Positions 53,731-64,000 of a DNA stretch of 64,000 nucleotides are shown here, piece by piece (position 1 is the first letter of the stretch; the number at the start of each line of letters is the position of its first letter). A program made the position numbers and the translations under genes. Under the pieces are notes generated by a model. That model was not told the DNA's origin. It worked only from the letters and a program-made list of their open reading frames with translations, and ran no database searches. Source of the DNA: Stenopsyche tienmushanensis (Eukaryota > Arthropoda > Insecta > Trichoptera > Stenopsychidae); NCBI GenBank assembly GCA_008973525.1, contig WACJ01000120.1, forward strand, positions 744,001 to 808,000. The letters run 5' to 3'.

Positions 53731-56169
53731 ATTGAAATTATACTACCTTCTACTAAAGCAAAATGTCATTTATCATTTGAAAAAACGTCACGTGTAAACA
53801 TTATACAGTACTAACATCTAGGCGTAATATTTGAATGGCCCTATTCAATTCCAACTAAAAATCATCTAAATTCACCTTTCGCTAAAAGATCATAGGTTAA
53901 TTCATACTCGATCATTTAGCTCACAAACAATTTCATACCTATCAACAGTAGTAGAATACAGCATGTCTTGTTTAAAGATCATCTGCGGTGAAAACGGGTA
54001 TTTGAAATGAATTGCGAAGCAAAACTCGTTGGAGCATCTGGTATGCCTACAAATATATAACATCTGCATATATCATTGCTAAAATTAGGTTTTTATATTT
54101 TTTGAAGCGCTTGGTCGTAAAATCTTTGAATTTTCTCCAGCCTATGGTTTTCTAATCCCTTGAATTGCGCGATTTTCTAAGATGAATCAAGGAAAATATA
54201 TTTTAATAATAAACTATGAGTGTTCTTGTTCAATAGATGACACATTTTATAACGTGTACGTATAATCATTTAAATAAATTATTATTACCCAAGAATATGA
54301 AATAATAGGTACTTTACCATATGGAATAATTGGTATACGAACTGCAATGACCATCTGCCTAATAGAATATTTTGACGATCTTCGTAACGCTTTTACATAT
54401 TGAATTAATCTCAATGGTGTTAAAAGTAAAAATGTTTCATGAACATATGTTTGAGCAAAACATTTCGATTCAAAAATATTCAATGAATTAAATATTGCCA
54501 AATAGATTATAACAATTTCACAATGCCAGAATATGTTTATATTACTATTATCAGGTCGCTTTATAAGATTACAGAAAGATCAATGTTTGAGGTCATATTG
54601 TGCAAAATAGAACTGCATCTCCATAATAATATTTGTTATGACTAGTGTATTTCCTTGGCGCCAACAAGACCTATACCAAAGCAAATTATTTATTCTGATA
54701 AAGCCTTTCGAGTTATATTGCGTAAATAATTCGCACTTTGCTCTTGCAATAATTACGTTGGATAATGATTTTGTGCCAAATGTGGAAGACAATGGCATAA
54801 TAAAAACCCTTCCCTAAGAGAATCTGACATGATGACATATAACCAACATAAACTGAGATTATATGAGCTACTTTTTAAATCTTAGCCTTTATCATATAAT
54901 TGTGCTATACCACCGTTCTTATTTAATTTTATAATGGCATTGTATGATCATGCGTTATTACTATCAGCTGCAGTGTGCCAATTTCAAATTTTAAATGCGA
55001 AATATTTGCCATCCAGTTGACGTAACTAATTTTGCATTTGCAATTATATCTGTGGGCTTATTGTGATTTATAAGACACTGCATATGGATGCATGAACAAA
55101 TATTGCCAATTTTTCCAAGCGATCGAGGACAGTCAACATTATACAAGATCATAAAATTCACACATTACCACATATGTGTTCTCCAGAGGCAATAGATTTA
55201 TACACCAATACAATGTTGCTCATATGTACTACGTCTTTGGTTTTATTTTTATAATTAGGGCATATTAGGTATTTTTATTCGGCTTGATGCACAAATCCAG
55301 ACTAAACATTTGCATTTGACTTATAACAGTGCAGGATGATGATGCATTCATGATCGAAGTGCGATATATGAACCGCATTCTTAACCATTCGTTGATTTAG
55401 AATGCTTTGTAATTTTCAAAGTATTTATAAACGTGCCTACGTGCTTTTGGAACGAACCATTAGTCAATATTGAAATAATTTGCAGAAATGATTGGAGCAT
55501 TGATAGAAATAGGGTCTTTGTTCAGAAACCAGATGAAGGAATGTACATCCTGCTGATTCAGGACTATTGCTATTATAGAACATGAAATATTATTTGAGAA
55601 ATACATAGTGAGACAAATGTTCTATTGATTTTTCAAGATATGTTGCTAATGAGAGCTATTATATAAATTATAAAATGATTAAACAGAAATCAGCAAAATT
55701 TCATAGTGATGCATTTTTTTCATTGTAACCTCATTTATAAATGCAGTCAAAAATTACATTAAAAACCTCATGAGATACTACATTTTTGATACAAATGGTA
55801 CTCTCTGAATTATGTCTAACGCTAATATACTCTATTAATTATTTATCATTTTTTTGGTAATTTTACAATCAAATATAATGCAGAAAAGCAAATAAGCTTA
55901 TTTGGATTTGAGCACAAACAAAAAAAAATTAACAGTAGCGTGCGAAAACTGCAAAATGATAATATAATAATTTTTTAAGGACGATTACATCGTAATTTAA
56001 GTTGTTATTCTATTCCAAAATTATAAAGCAAACTTCAGTAGAGAAAATGATCATTCATTGAAATCAAATCTATATCAACTATTTCCTACAAGTTTTCGAG
56101 TTTTTCTATTCCTATCATGAAAAATTCTTCTGATTCTGAATCAATATATATACAAATATGATTTTACAA
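53731..56169. other. no gene recognised (2.4 kb)
   Basis: AT-rich. Minus frames at 54247-54501 and 54580-54798 lack motifs. A weak acceptor-like site at 55485 followed by an open frame was considered and rejected for want of a donor. Confidence 0.45.
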
Positions 56170-56540
56170 TTCACTTGCGTTTAAAAAAAACGTTTATCCT
56201 TTAGATAATGTGCCAAATATCGAAGAAGATTATCATCCGTCGGAGTCAGATCTGGTGAATATGGAGGTTGTGGAAGTTCTTCCCATTTAAATTCCCTGAT
56301 TTTTTCAGATGTCTTCTTTGCCTTATGGGGTCGTACATTGTCGTGGTGCAGAATCATTAAATTGTTCCTAATTAATTCTCGACGTTCTACTCTTAATTTT
56401 TGTTTATCCTTTCCTATTGATGACAATACATATTTGCAGTTATTGTTTCGCCAAGTTTCATAAATTCATAATGAATAATTCTATGAATCCCCCACTAAAC
56501 GCACAAAAGAATATTGCGAAAATAATGCAGAATGTGATGT
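56170..56540 (-). pseudogene. mariner transposase relic
   Basis: On the minus strand 56181-56426 is open for 81 codons: NNLMILHHDNVRPHKAKKTS (second Asp motif), EFKWEELPQPPYSPDLTPTD (third Asp motif, keeping all three acidic residues) and a truncated end. The preceding part gives IHYEFMKLGETITANMYC in another frame. The first Asp motif is absent. It is of the same family as the relics at 5661 and 57455. Confidence 0.85.
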
Positions 56541-57454
56541 TGATTATTTTTGGGATTTAACATTTTACCTTTAACAATAATCTAACATTTGTGCAACTAA
56601 CAAAGGCATATATGTTTATTGTAAGGCTTCACCATGTTTAGTATGTGTAGACAGTCAACTAAGCTATACAAATTTAAAAAAGCATAAATTTAAAAAAATA
56701 GTAGACTTTTTAGTTAAACTTTCATATTTTTTACCATTTTTTTTTTATGCTTTTTACCCCAAAAAAAATTATTTATTTACGCGAAAACCTTATAATTTTA
56801 GCTTAGTTAATTACATAATATTATAGTGAGAAACATCCCAAAATTTCAGCCAGATCGATCAACAACGTTTTAAGCTACATCTGGCAAACATTATGAAAAT
56901 GCAGTTTCGAGATGATCTCGTTTATAGTTTCAATACGATAAAACCATCAAATTTAGTGACCTACCGATCAATCAATGTTTCCAAGTGCATATAATAAATA
57001 TTCAGCTTTCTCAAAAAGTTGATTATCTTTGACTAGTTGCTATTTTCGGGCTATACGAGCTGCTTTTGTCTCAGAAAGACTCTTACGGTTCTGCCTCGCT
57101 ATCCGCGCTTCATCGCTATTTTTAGCGAAGACTTTACAATAGTTGCCAATAATAATATTTAATATATTTATCATCTTCAAAATAAAGCTGTGGTCCTTAT
57201 TAAATATCCCCGCAGAAATTTATGTTGATATTTCAATGAGTTTTACACCAGAGTGCAGGTGCTTTGGAACCAGTCGCCAAACCGTCGAGTTAAAACATTC
57301 ATTAGCATTTTGGGTATGACCACCCAAGGATCTTTGAAGTTATTCATCCCGCAAAGATTGGGATCCCTTTGGACCACTTTGCAAACACATTTATCGATAA
57401 AATTGGACTTTCTCGAATTCCAAAGCCTAAGCCCTGATTGATAATTAAAAAAAA
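56541..57454. other. no gene recognised; possible extended relic at 57241-57454
   Basis: AT-rich to 57240. From 57241 to 57440 composition is more balanced (gggatccctttggacc) and overlapping frames are open on both strands, but I could not align it to the adjoining mariner. Confidence 0.4.
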
Positions 57455-57560
57455 GGTTATTTTGTTCATATAGTGGAATATACTGTGAATTATTCATTAT
57501 GAATTCATGAAACCGAGGGAAACTATAACTGCACAAAATTATTGTTTCGCATCGAAAATT
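57455..57560 (+). pseudogene. mariner transposase scrap
   Basis: The + strand reads KKVILFI, a stop, WNIL, a stop, then IIHYEFMKPRETITAQNYC. This matches the block between the first and second Asp motifs in the relic at 56170 but in the opposite orientation. Nothing else of the element is recognisable. Confidence 0.7.
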
Positions 57561-57959
57561 AAAAGGGAAAGAAACGATAGCCCTAATTTATATTTATAAT
57601 CAAATGTCTTCCCAATATATAATGATTTTTCGTCGTGATTTGATGATTAAAAGATATTTGAATCAAGTTCGTCTTGAATTTAATTATCAAGTGCATATAA
57701 TGCGTTGGTGACATATTGTGATTTCTTGTAACGCCGCTGGTAGATTTTTAACAAGGACTCAGTAGTATAAATTAGAACGCTGGTCGTAGAAGAGGCAGAT
57801 GCATTGAGAAGTGCATAATGCACTAATCATACCTCAATGCTCTCATTCATCTCTTCCAAATTATTTCCACTTCATCGTCTTGTTTTATCACGTAATTATA
57901 TTTGCATTGTTTATAATACATACTGATTAATTTCTAATGATTTTGTATATCTTTTTCAG

Positions 57960-58076
57960 GTGCCTGATCCGTCTTCGCAGTTAATTTGTTAAATAACAAA
58001 TCCATGACATCTTCGCTCTCATGACAATTTCATCATTCATTTTTATGGAAGTACATCTGGAAAGCACACACAGTAG
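57960..58076 (+). other. exon-like segment 1 of the 58-kb chain
   Basis: 117 bases between an 11-base pyrimidine-rich acceptor and a perfect GTAAGT donor. Also contains a short ATG frame (MEVHLESTHS) that would stop in the next segment. Confidence 0.4.
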
Positions 58077-59810
58077 GTAAGTCAATATCATCGAATAGCT
58101 TATATTTTAAAACATGTGTTGAATATTTTCGAACATAATATATATCTTTTTTTAATTTTCCAGTCAGCCATTAGATTAGACGATTTCCAGAGTTAAGGCC
58201 GTCAAAAACGGTAAGCATTATTTTTTTATCTTTTAAATATCCCCTCCATTTGCAAAATATTATAGCGATTTTACAACTTGATAAATTCAATTTAATCGTA
58301 AATTCATTTCATAGATATATTAATAAATTGCTATGCGTTTTAATTCGATTTTTCTAGAATAAATACTCAACATATTGAGCGAATAAACTCCATTTTTTAA
58401 ATATATTTTTCATAGACTTTGGATGTTTAAATCAGCGCCATTTGCCCATGTGCCATGCCAAAATGTTCAGCAAATTCGGGGCGTCAATCGTTTGGATGCA
58501 AATAAATACAGAGCCGCATAAATCTGATGATCGTCATTTAGTTATATATTCTTCATAGTAGTGACATTTTCAATTTTTGGAATCGTTCATGTTTACAATC
58601 TGAGTTTCAAAATCATTCATCATTCATTCAAAATTGTTAGCATTAATCTGAAAATGTCTTCATTTTATTAAAAAAAAAATCAAAAACGTTTGTTGTATAT
58701 CTGGAATTGGTGATGTTCGCTACATCCGATAGTCGAAATCATCTCCTGTTTTTTTTTCTCTATTAATTTCTTATAATTTTATCTGATTTTTTAAAAAATT
58801 GTCTGTTGCAAAATATGTTTAGATTATTTAGAATCATAGCGTCATTTCAATGTATATATTGATTTTTTTTTTCATTGTGCGAATATCACTGATTTCACTC
58901 AAAATGGGATGATTTATCCCGCGCCCAGAATATTCGATGGTGAAACCGCTCCCATCTTCTTTTTATTTTTATTTTTTGCTATGCGCGTAGTACTGCTAAT
59001 AGGATTTATTGGAAATTAAAGACAGTCTATTAAATTGTCGTAAAACCCCGGAACTTAAGAAGACCAATTTCAATGAATCCCTCCACTGTTAGCAATCCAT
59101 GCAACGAAAATGCATTCCAATTTGATGTTCAGTCATAGACGTGTGATGAAATACTTTTATTCGTTTGTAAGTCGTAAATGCGAAACTCTAATGCTAATGG
59201 TAAGATAATATGTAAATAGTAGTTTTAGGTGCTTTAGTTAGATGATCTTAGATTGTAGGCTTTTTAATTCACATTCACCGAGAATAGCTCATAGTGGTTT
59301 TTTATGTCTTAGGATTAAAACGTTTAAATTTATCTCTTTCCCTAATCAATATGTTATTTTATAACCTGTCCAGCTAGTTTAAAATTGTATATCAGTATTA
59401 CTGCAACGAGAACTACTTCAGTAGGCTTTCGTGTGCATTAGGTAGTGAAATGACCATAAGTATTACCGATTACAGTGAACTACGCTCTTTAATCGGCATA
59501 TTGATTGAACAACTAAATCTTTGGGTGCATTGAATTGCATTTGGATTTGTAGGTTTTAATTTTCCATCGTCCCCCCGTTTATTTTTGCTTGGATTTTTTT
59601 TTGTTTGGCAAATATTTTACTTTGAATTTATTTTTTTGCGGTTTCAAAGCTTGAAGATATTCTGTTTGGTGCGTTTCAATTTTGTTTATGTATTTTTGTG
59701 CTAAATTTCATGTTTAACTTGCAATTATATTTTGTTAAAATTATGAAGGTTAAGATTTATAATTTTGCTATGTAAATACTGCTTGAAATAAACCGAATAC
59801 AACAAACACC
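57960..59810 (+). CDS. spliced transcript candidate: three exon-like segments and a long 3' end
   Basis: Segments 57960-58076, 58164-58210 and 58416 onward are each bounded by good signals: acceptors atctttttcag, taattttccag and tttttcatag; donors gtaagt and gtaagc. The first is open for ten codons in one phase (VPDPSSQLIC, then TAA), so it could hold a protein C-terminus with spliced 3' UTR, or all three could be noncoding. The last exon would run through T-rich UTR-like sequence to AATAAA at 59787-59792. No family is recognised. The upstream exons, if any, are not found. Confidence 0.35.
58164..58210 (+). other. exon-like segment 2 of the 58-kb chain
   Basis: 47 bases, acceptor taattttccag and donor gtaagc. 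Stops occur in the frame continued from segment 1, so it is probably untranslated. Confidence 0.35.
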
Positions 59811-60039
59811 AATACACTCGTTTTCTTACAATCAAAATCCTTTTCCAAAAAAATACACAATGAAAAGAAATAACTAAAATGGAAATGGAGCAGTTATAAA
59901 CTCTTCCATAAATAAGTGACTCACACCAGAAGAGTGATCAGAAAGCCTTAGATACTGATAACTCATTCCCAATGTTTCCTTTTTATGCTTCATTTTAAGC
60001 GAGGAAACAAAAAGGACTGAAGGATCAATGGAGAGTGGA
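59811..60039. other. no gene recognised
   Basis: Sequence after the candidate poly(A) signal. A 72-codon minus frame (59874-60092) runs through it and may be part of the mariner relic that follows, but no motif supports this. Confidence 0.4.
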
Positions 60040-60400
60040 TCCTGGTTAGGAAATCGTTGTGACTTATCGCATTGTCCTGATGAAGTCTCCATAAGTCTTT
60101 GTGTTCAAATATTCGGTTACAATGCTATACACGATTGCTTTCATCATATTTAAAGCTTCTGCTATCCATTGAAGGCTCAACCGGTGGTCAAGGTTCAAAC
60201 AATCACATACAATCATTACATTTTCATCGAGGAGGAAGGCCAAGGGCATCTTACGAGAGACGAAGCGACGCTTTCTACTTTCTACTAAATCTATAAGAAA
60301 ATTTAAAACATACGTCGTGATTAATCGACTAGATCGAACATGATGAGGGATGAGAGCGCAATTTTTTTTAAAATGAAATCCCAACAGAATCATCTAAGTT
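60040..60400 (-). pseudogene. mariner-like N-terminal relic
   Basis: The minus frame 60064-60393 (109 codons) contains LDHRLSLQWIAEALNMMKAI followed by VYSIVTEYLN. This is the helix-turn-helix region of mariner-type transposases (RLSLRxIAExLNxxKxTV). No catalytic motifs follow. The N-terminal part of the frame is not recognisable. Confidence 0.6.
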
Positions 60401-63400
60401 CGTTGTTAATGACAGTGAAACTACCTCTTCAACTTTGAGCGAGTTTGAGATATACTTGCGCGGTTTCTATTCTTTATTCTTTATTTAATTCGTTTCTATA
60501 TGCGGTAGGATTTATTATCATGGAGAAGTACTTAATGAATAACGAAATAGCCTCTAAGATTCAAAGTGGTAACTGGTTATATCGTGGCCTGAAAAATATA
60601 TAAGGGAATAATTAAAATTAAACTATCGGTGAGTATTAAAATTAAAAATTATAAGATGTTTACGAGGAAAATTTTAAACATATTTTGGACCTCTCCAGGA
60701 TGAAATTCATAGACAAGTAATTGTCTACTCGGCTGATCAAGTAGACAAAGACGCCGCGTATCTGGGCCTGTGTAATTAGAGGGAGGATTGATTTCCCTAT
60801 TACGTAGCATCAGGGTAGAAAAAAAACGATATTTTTTTTCAATTGAAGGTTGATATTTCAATCACGATTTCCGGTCATCATTTCCGCGGTTAATTTAATT
60901 ATCGCTCTAAAGAGTTTTTTTTTATTTTGACAGCTCTATTGTACAGGATAGCAGCATTTCTCGGGGTAATCAATCCACTTCCTAGAAGTCGTAACTCATA
61001 GTTCACCCATAAACAGACGATCAAGTCGAAATGCCTATTCTGTCTTATAAATATTCGAACGCTTATTGGAATCCAAAGCTCTCTGTATGGATAAGGCCAC
61101 ACTTCATTGTAAATCGACCATCAAGAATCCAGTTCTTCAATCGCATAATCATCGATAATCGCAAATTAGTGAACTCCATCGGGTCCAGTATAAATTATAT
61201 CGCAATTATTTCAGTAGTATATTGCCACAAGCAGCTATAAACACACCACAAAATGAATGAAATAAAGTCGTTATAATTAAAATGTGACAACCTTTTTAAT
61301 ATTACCGTTAACCAGGTATGTTAACCAGTTAACGGAACTACATATGCTATGAAAATCATATCAAATCTGAATTTAAATTTACAAAGCTTTTAACTAACAA
61401 TTTCCGTTAATAAATTGATAAAAAAATAATGCACAAAATCATGTAATTCATAAGAGCTAAGAAGTTTCATTTCTCAAGTTCTCATTCAAGTTTCGTTTCG
61501 TTTTACGCATATTTTTTACTTAAAGGTTTAGTCAATAATAGAAACGTGTTAATAAGTCAGTGTCCTTCTTTTTACATAATTATTCCTATTGCCTTTAATA
61601 AGAAATACAATGTAAACTTAGCCAACAGTATTCATCGAAGAAGATTAGACAATGTTATCTTATAGGCAAATTATCATTTTTCTGAAATTTGCATACTAAT
61701 TATCAAGCAGATATCTTCGCCTTTGATTTGATGCAATACCAATAGAACGATATATCAATATTTCTAATATGAAGTTTACTTTTAGTGGATAAATGGTATA
61801 TATTCTCTATTTCCATTTCGTCAGAATTAAAATGTTAATACTCAATCTGTTCAGATTGCTTTCTTCCCATTTTGCAATTCAGTATTGTATGATGATGAAA
61901 GCAGTTATTTTGTATGTTTGTGTTCTTCCCAAAAATAACCTGTTTCTTTTTTGCATAGATTTAAGCACGTGTGCAATTTGACAATAGAAACAAGATTTTT
62001 TCCCATCGGGTCTTTCAGTTATAATTTTCGACTATCGAGTTTTCAGCTTTTGTGTGAGATTTATTCATAATTTTATTTAGTCGAACAAAGGTCCAATTGA
62101 TATAATATTTGAATAATGGTGTTTAAACCAACACTACTCCAAACCCCCCATAAATATCTTATTATTAGACATTTAAGGTCATGTCCGGCAGCTGCTGGAT
62201 CACCATCCCATCATTTGACGGTTTATATTCTGGAGCAAAATTAGACTACAGTCGCATTCAAAAGTATACGAACAAATTTTGTTTTAATACATCCATTAAT
62301 TCAAATGGCTTTCTATGGGACATTCAAGGCTATCCTTTAAACTGTCATATTTATTTTAAGACAAAAAAGCAAAGTGAATTGCATTGTTAGAGGGTGAAAA
62401 TGAGGCGAGTTCTGTTTGTGAAAAAACTAATTTGTAGATCTAATCACCCCAAAGAGCAAATTAAAAAGTTAAACTAAGATATATGTGGTACAATCTTTAT
62501 GAATAAAGAATCCCATCCTGTTTTTTCTGCATTTTTATGAGCTTTTTAATGTGATAATTTTAACTCATTTATATGATTCACGAATTCTTTAAAATATACT
62601 TCCATTCTCGCTGTTGATTCAAACGATATAAACCTCTTCAAATGAAGACATCCATGAGATTGAGATTTGATATAAGGCTACTGTTATATCAGAATAAAGC
62701 TTGAAATATAATTTCAGAAATATTAACTATCTCAATTTGCTTTGAAAACATGCGCAAATAATTATCTTTGGTAATGATGTGTTTCAAACCATGACCTGAG
62801 CTTGGTTTGTTTGGAACTGAAATTGATTTCTTTAGCAATTTGGCATTAATATTTTGATTATTAGTTCATTTTCCTGAAGAAAACTCAAATTTATCAATAA
62901 GATTTTGTTCTAAAATATGCCTCTTCTGATATTAAGTATAAGTCAGACTTAATGAATCTTCAATGAAAATTAGTATACGTTAGATCAAAAACCTTCAAGG
63001 TATTGCGTTTCTATCATCCAGAAAAAATGCGCATTTATTTTGCACCATCCTGATATAAAACGCAAAAGAAGCTGTATCAGACAACCGATAAATTTTGCAT
63101 GTGTATTGAATACTCAACCCTTCATCAATATAAACGCTACAAAGAAATCTTGTCGCCGTTTATGAATGCTCCAATCGTCTGATATAACAAAACTTTTCAG
63201 GGGCTGGTTAAACGCGTTTAAACTGAATCAGCAGCCTGTTTCCAACAAAGGCAGAATTTGCATTTTTCTTTTAAATTTGATCAGAGAATGCTGCTTTTCG
63301 GATTTGAAATGCGAGATATAACGTAAACCAGTTTAACCAATCATGAGAATTCGCGAACAAAAGACATGTGTGCAAAATTTCAATTTCAAGGGTAGCCATA

Positions 63401-63734
63401 CACTCAATCCTACAATTATGCACGTATCTAAAAAAAATATGCTTTTAACACTGAAAGCTTTCAATTCAAACTGATTTTTATACAAAAGAATAATTTTGAA
63501 CGAGGAGTTTCAGATAAAAAACGTAAAAAGTTAATATATATTTTAAAAAACTTAAAATTTCGCCACAAATATCATGCATAAATTCGTTTGGGAACTATTC
63601 AACGACTAGAAATATCGCTGTTCTCTGATATTTTCTTATATTGACTTAATCTCGTAATATGTTCAATGGTGTGCATTCTATCTCTTATGAATATGATTAA
63701 ATATTTGCAGCATTAAAACCAAATACTATTGTAA
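60401..63734. other. no gene recognised (3.3 kb)
   Basis: AT-rich DNA. Frames of 60 to 70 codons at 60649, 60899, 61031, 61793 and 62181 lack motifs or splice support. No RNA genes or terminal repeats were seen. Confidence 0.5.
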
Positions 63735-64000
63735 TAGATATATAAATAATATTTGATATCATTAAAATATCAGAAAGTAGTTTATCCACCATTTTGCATC
63801 AAAATTTATCCATGAGAAAACTCTGTTCGAAGTGGGTACCACATTTGCTCACTGTCAATCAAAAACAACGATAATTCAGGGCGATGTTTTAGCACAATAA
63901 AAAGGATGTATTCATTTGGTACATTAAAATTGATGAGACATGGATCCATCACTATTCTCCAGAATCAAATTAACAGTCAGTTGAGCGGACAGCAACCGGT
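63735..64000 (+). pseudogene. mariner transposase relic, continues past the window
   Basis: The + strand reads DIIKISESSLSTILHQNLSM, RKLCSKWVPHLLTVNQKQR and, after a stop and frame change, IDETWIHHYSPESN followed by TAA. This is the mariner helix-turn-helix, linker and first catalytic Asp motif (DETW). It is of the same family as the relics at 13104 and 41870. The rest lies outside the window. Confidence 0.85.

Noticed and set aside
55486..55590. Exon-like frame after tttgcag
   Set aside because: Two frames are open, no donor of any quality follows and the segment contains a stop within 35 codons.
62181..62390. 69-codon + frame with several Cys and aromatic residues
   Set aside because: No signal peptide, splice signals or known Cys pattern; composition does not stand out enough.

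Overview
The window looks like a piece of an arthropod, most likely insect, nuclear genome. It is AT-rich and gene-poor, with long introns and many decayed DNA transposons (mariner, hAT, Tigger). It also holds a 5S rRNA gene, a U2 snRNA fragment, RTE-type LINE remnants with a CAT-repeat tail, and an invertebrate-type SLC36 amino-acid transporter gene. The insect order cannot be fixed from the sequence.

Layout. Positions 1-4.4 kb hold several short exon-like segments on the + strand that I cannot assign to a family; they may be the 3' end of an upstream gene. From 2.2 to 26.9 kb the window is dominated by repeats: three copies of one non-autonomous hAT family (one with a perfect 8-bp target duplication and carrying a retroposed U2 snRNA fragment, one split by 3.4 kb of other sequence), a 918-bp foldback element flanked by TTAA, several mariner fossils, and two RTE-type LINE remnants. 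A 119-nt 5S rRNA gene with a T-run terminator lies at 13.9 kb. About 400 bp after it is a CpG-containing segment with two E2F-type sites. From 27 to 37.8 kb I see almost nothing except three copies of an unnamed interspersed repeat, the third of which lies at 39.7 kb.

The one gene I can assemble is an SLC36 (proton-coupled amino-acid transporter/pathetic-like) gene on the + strand. It has eight coding exons between 38,835 and 46,155, encodes 462 residues, and keeps its reading frame across all seven introns. Its introns carry a mariner with a nested Tigger, a second mariner, and one copy of the unnamed repeat. A CpG-rich segment with an exact NRF-1-type site follows its 3' end.

From 46.6 kb to the end there are more mariner fossils. 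There is also an uninterrupted 540-codon hAT-transposase-like ORF (ZBED/FAM200-like) that keeps its D, D and E motif residues but has no visible BED finger. A short chain of exon-like segments with good splice signals lies at 57.96-59.8 kb. The window ends inside another mariner.

The genes do not form a pathway. The SLC36 gene is an ordinary cellular gene, the 5S and U2 entries are RNA-derived, and most of the rest is mobile-element debris. The most interesting items are the intact hAT ORF, the U2 retrocopy inside a hAT element, the 5S gene with a compensatory helix change, the split hAT copy, and the candidate promoters.
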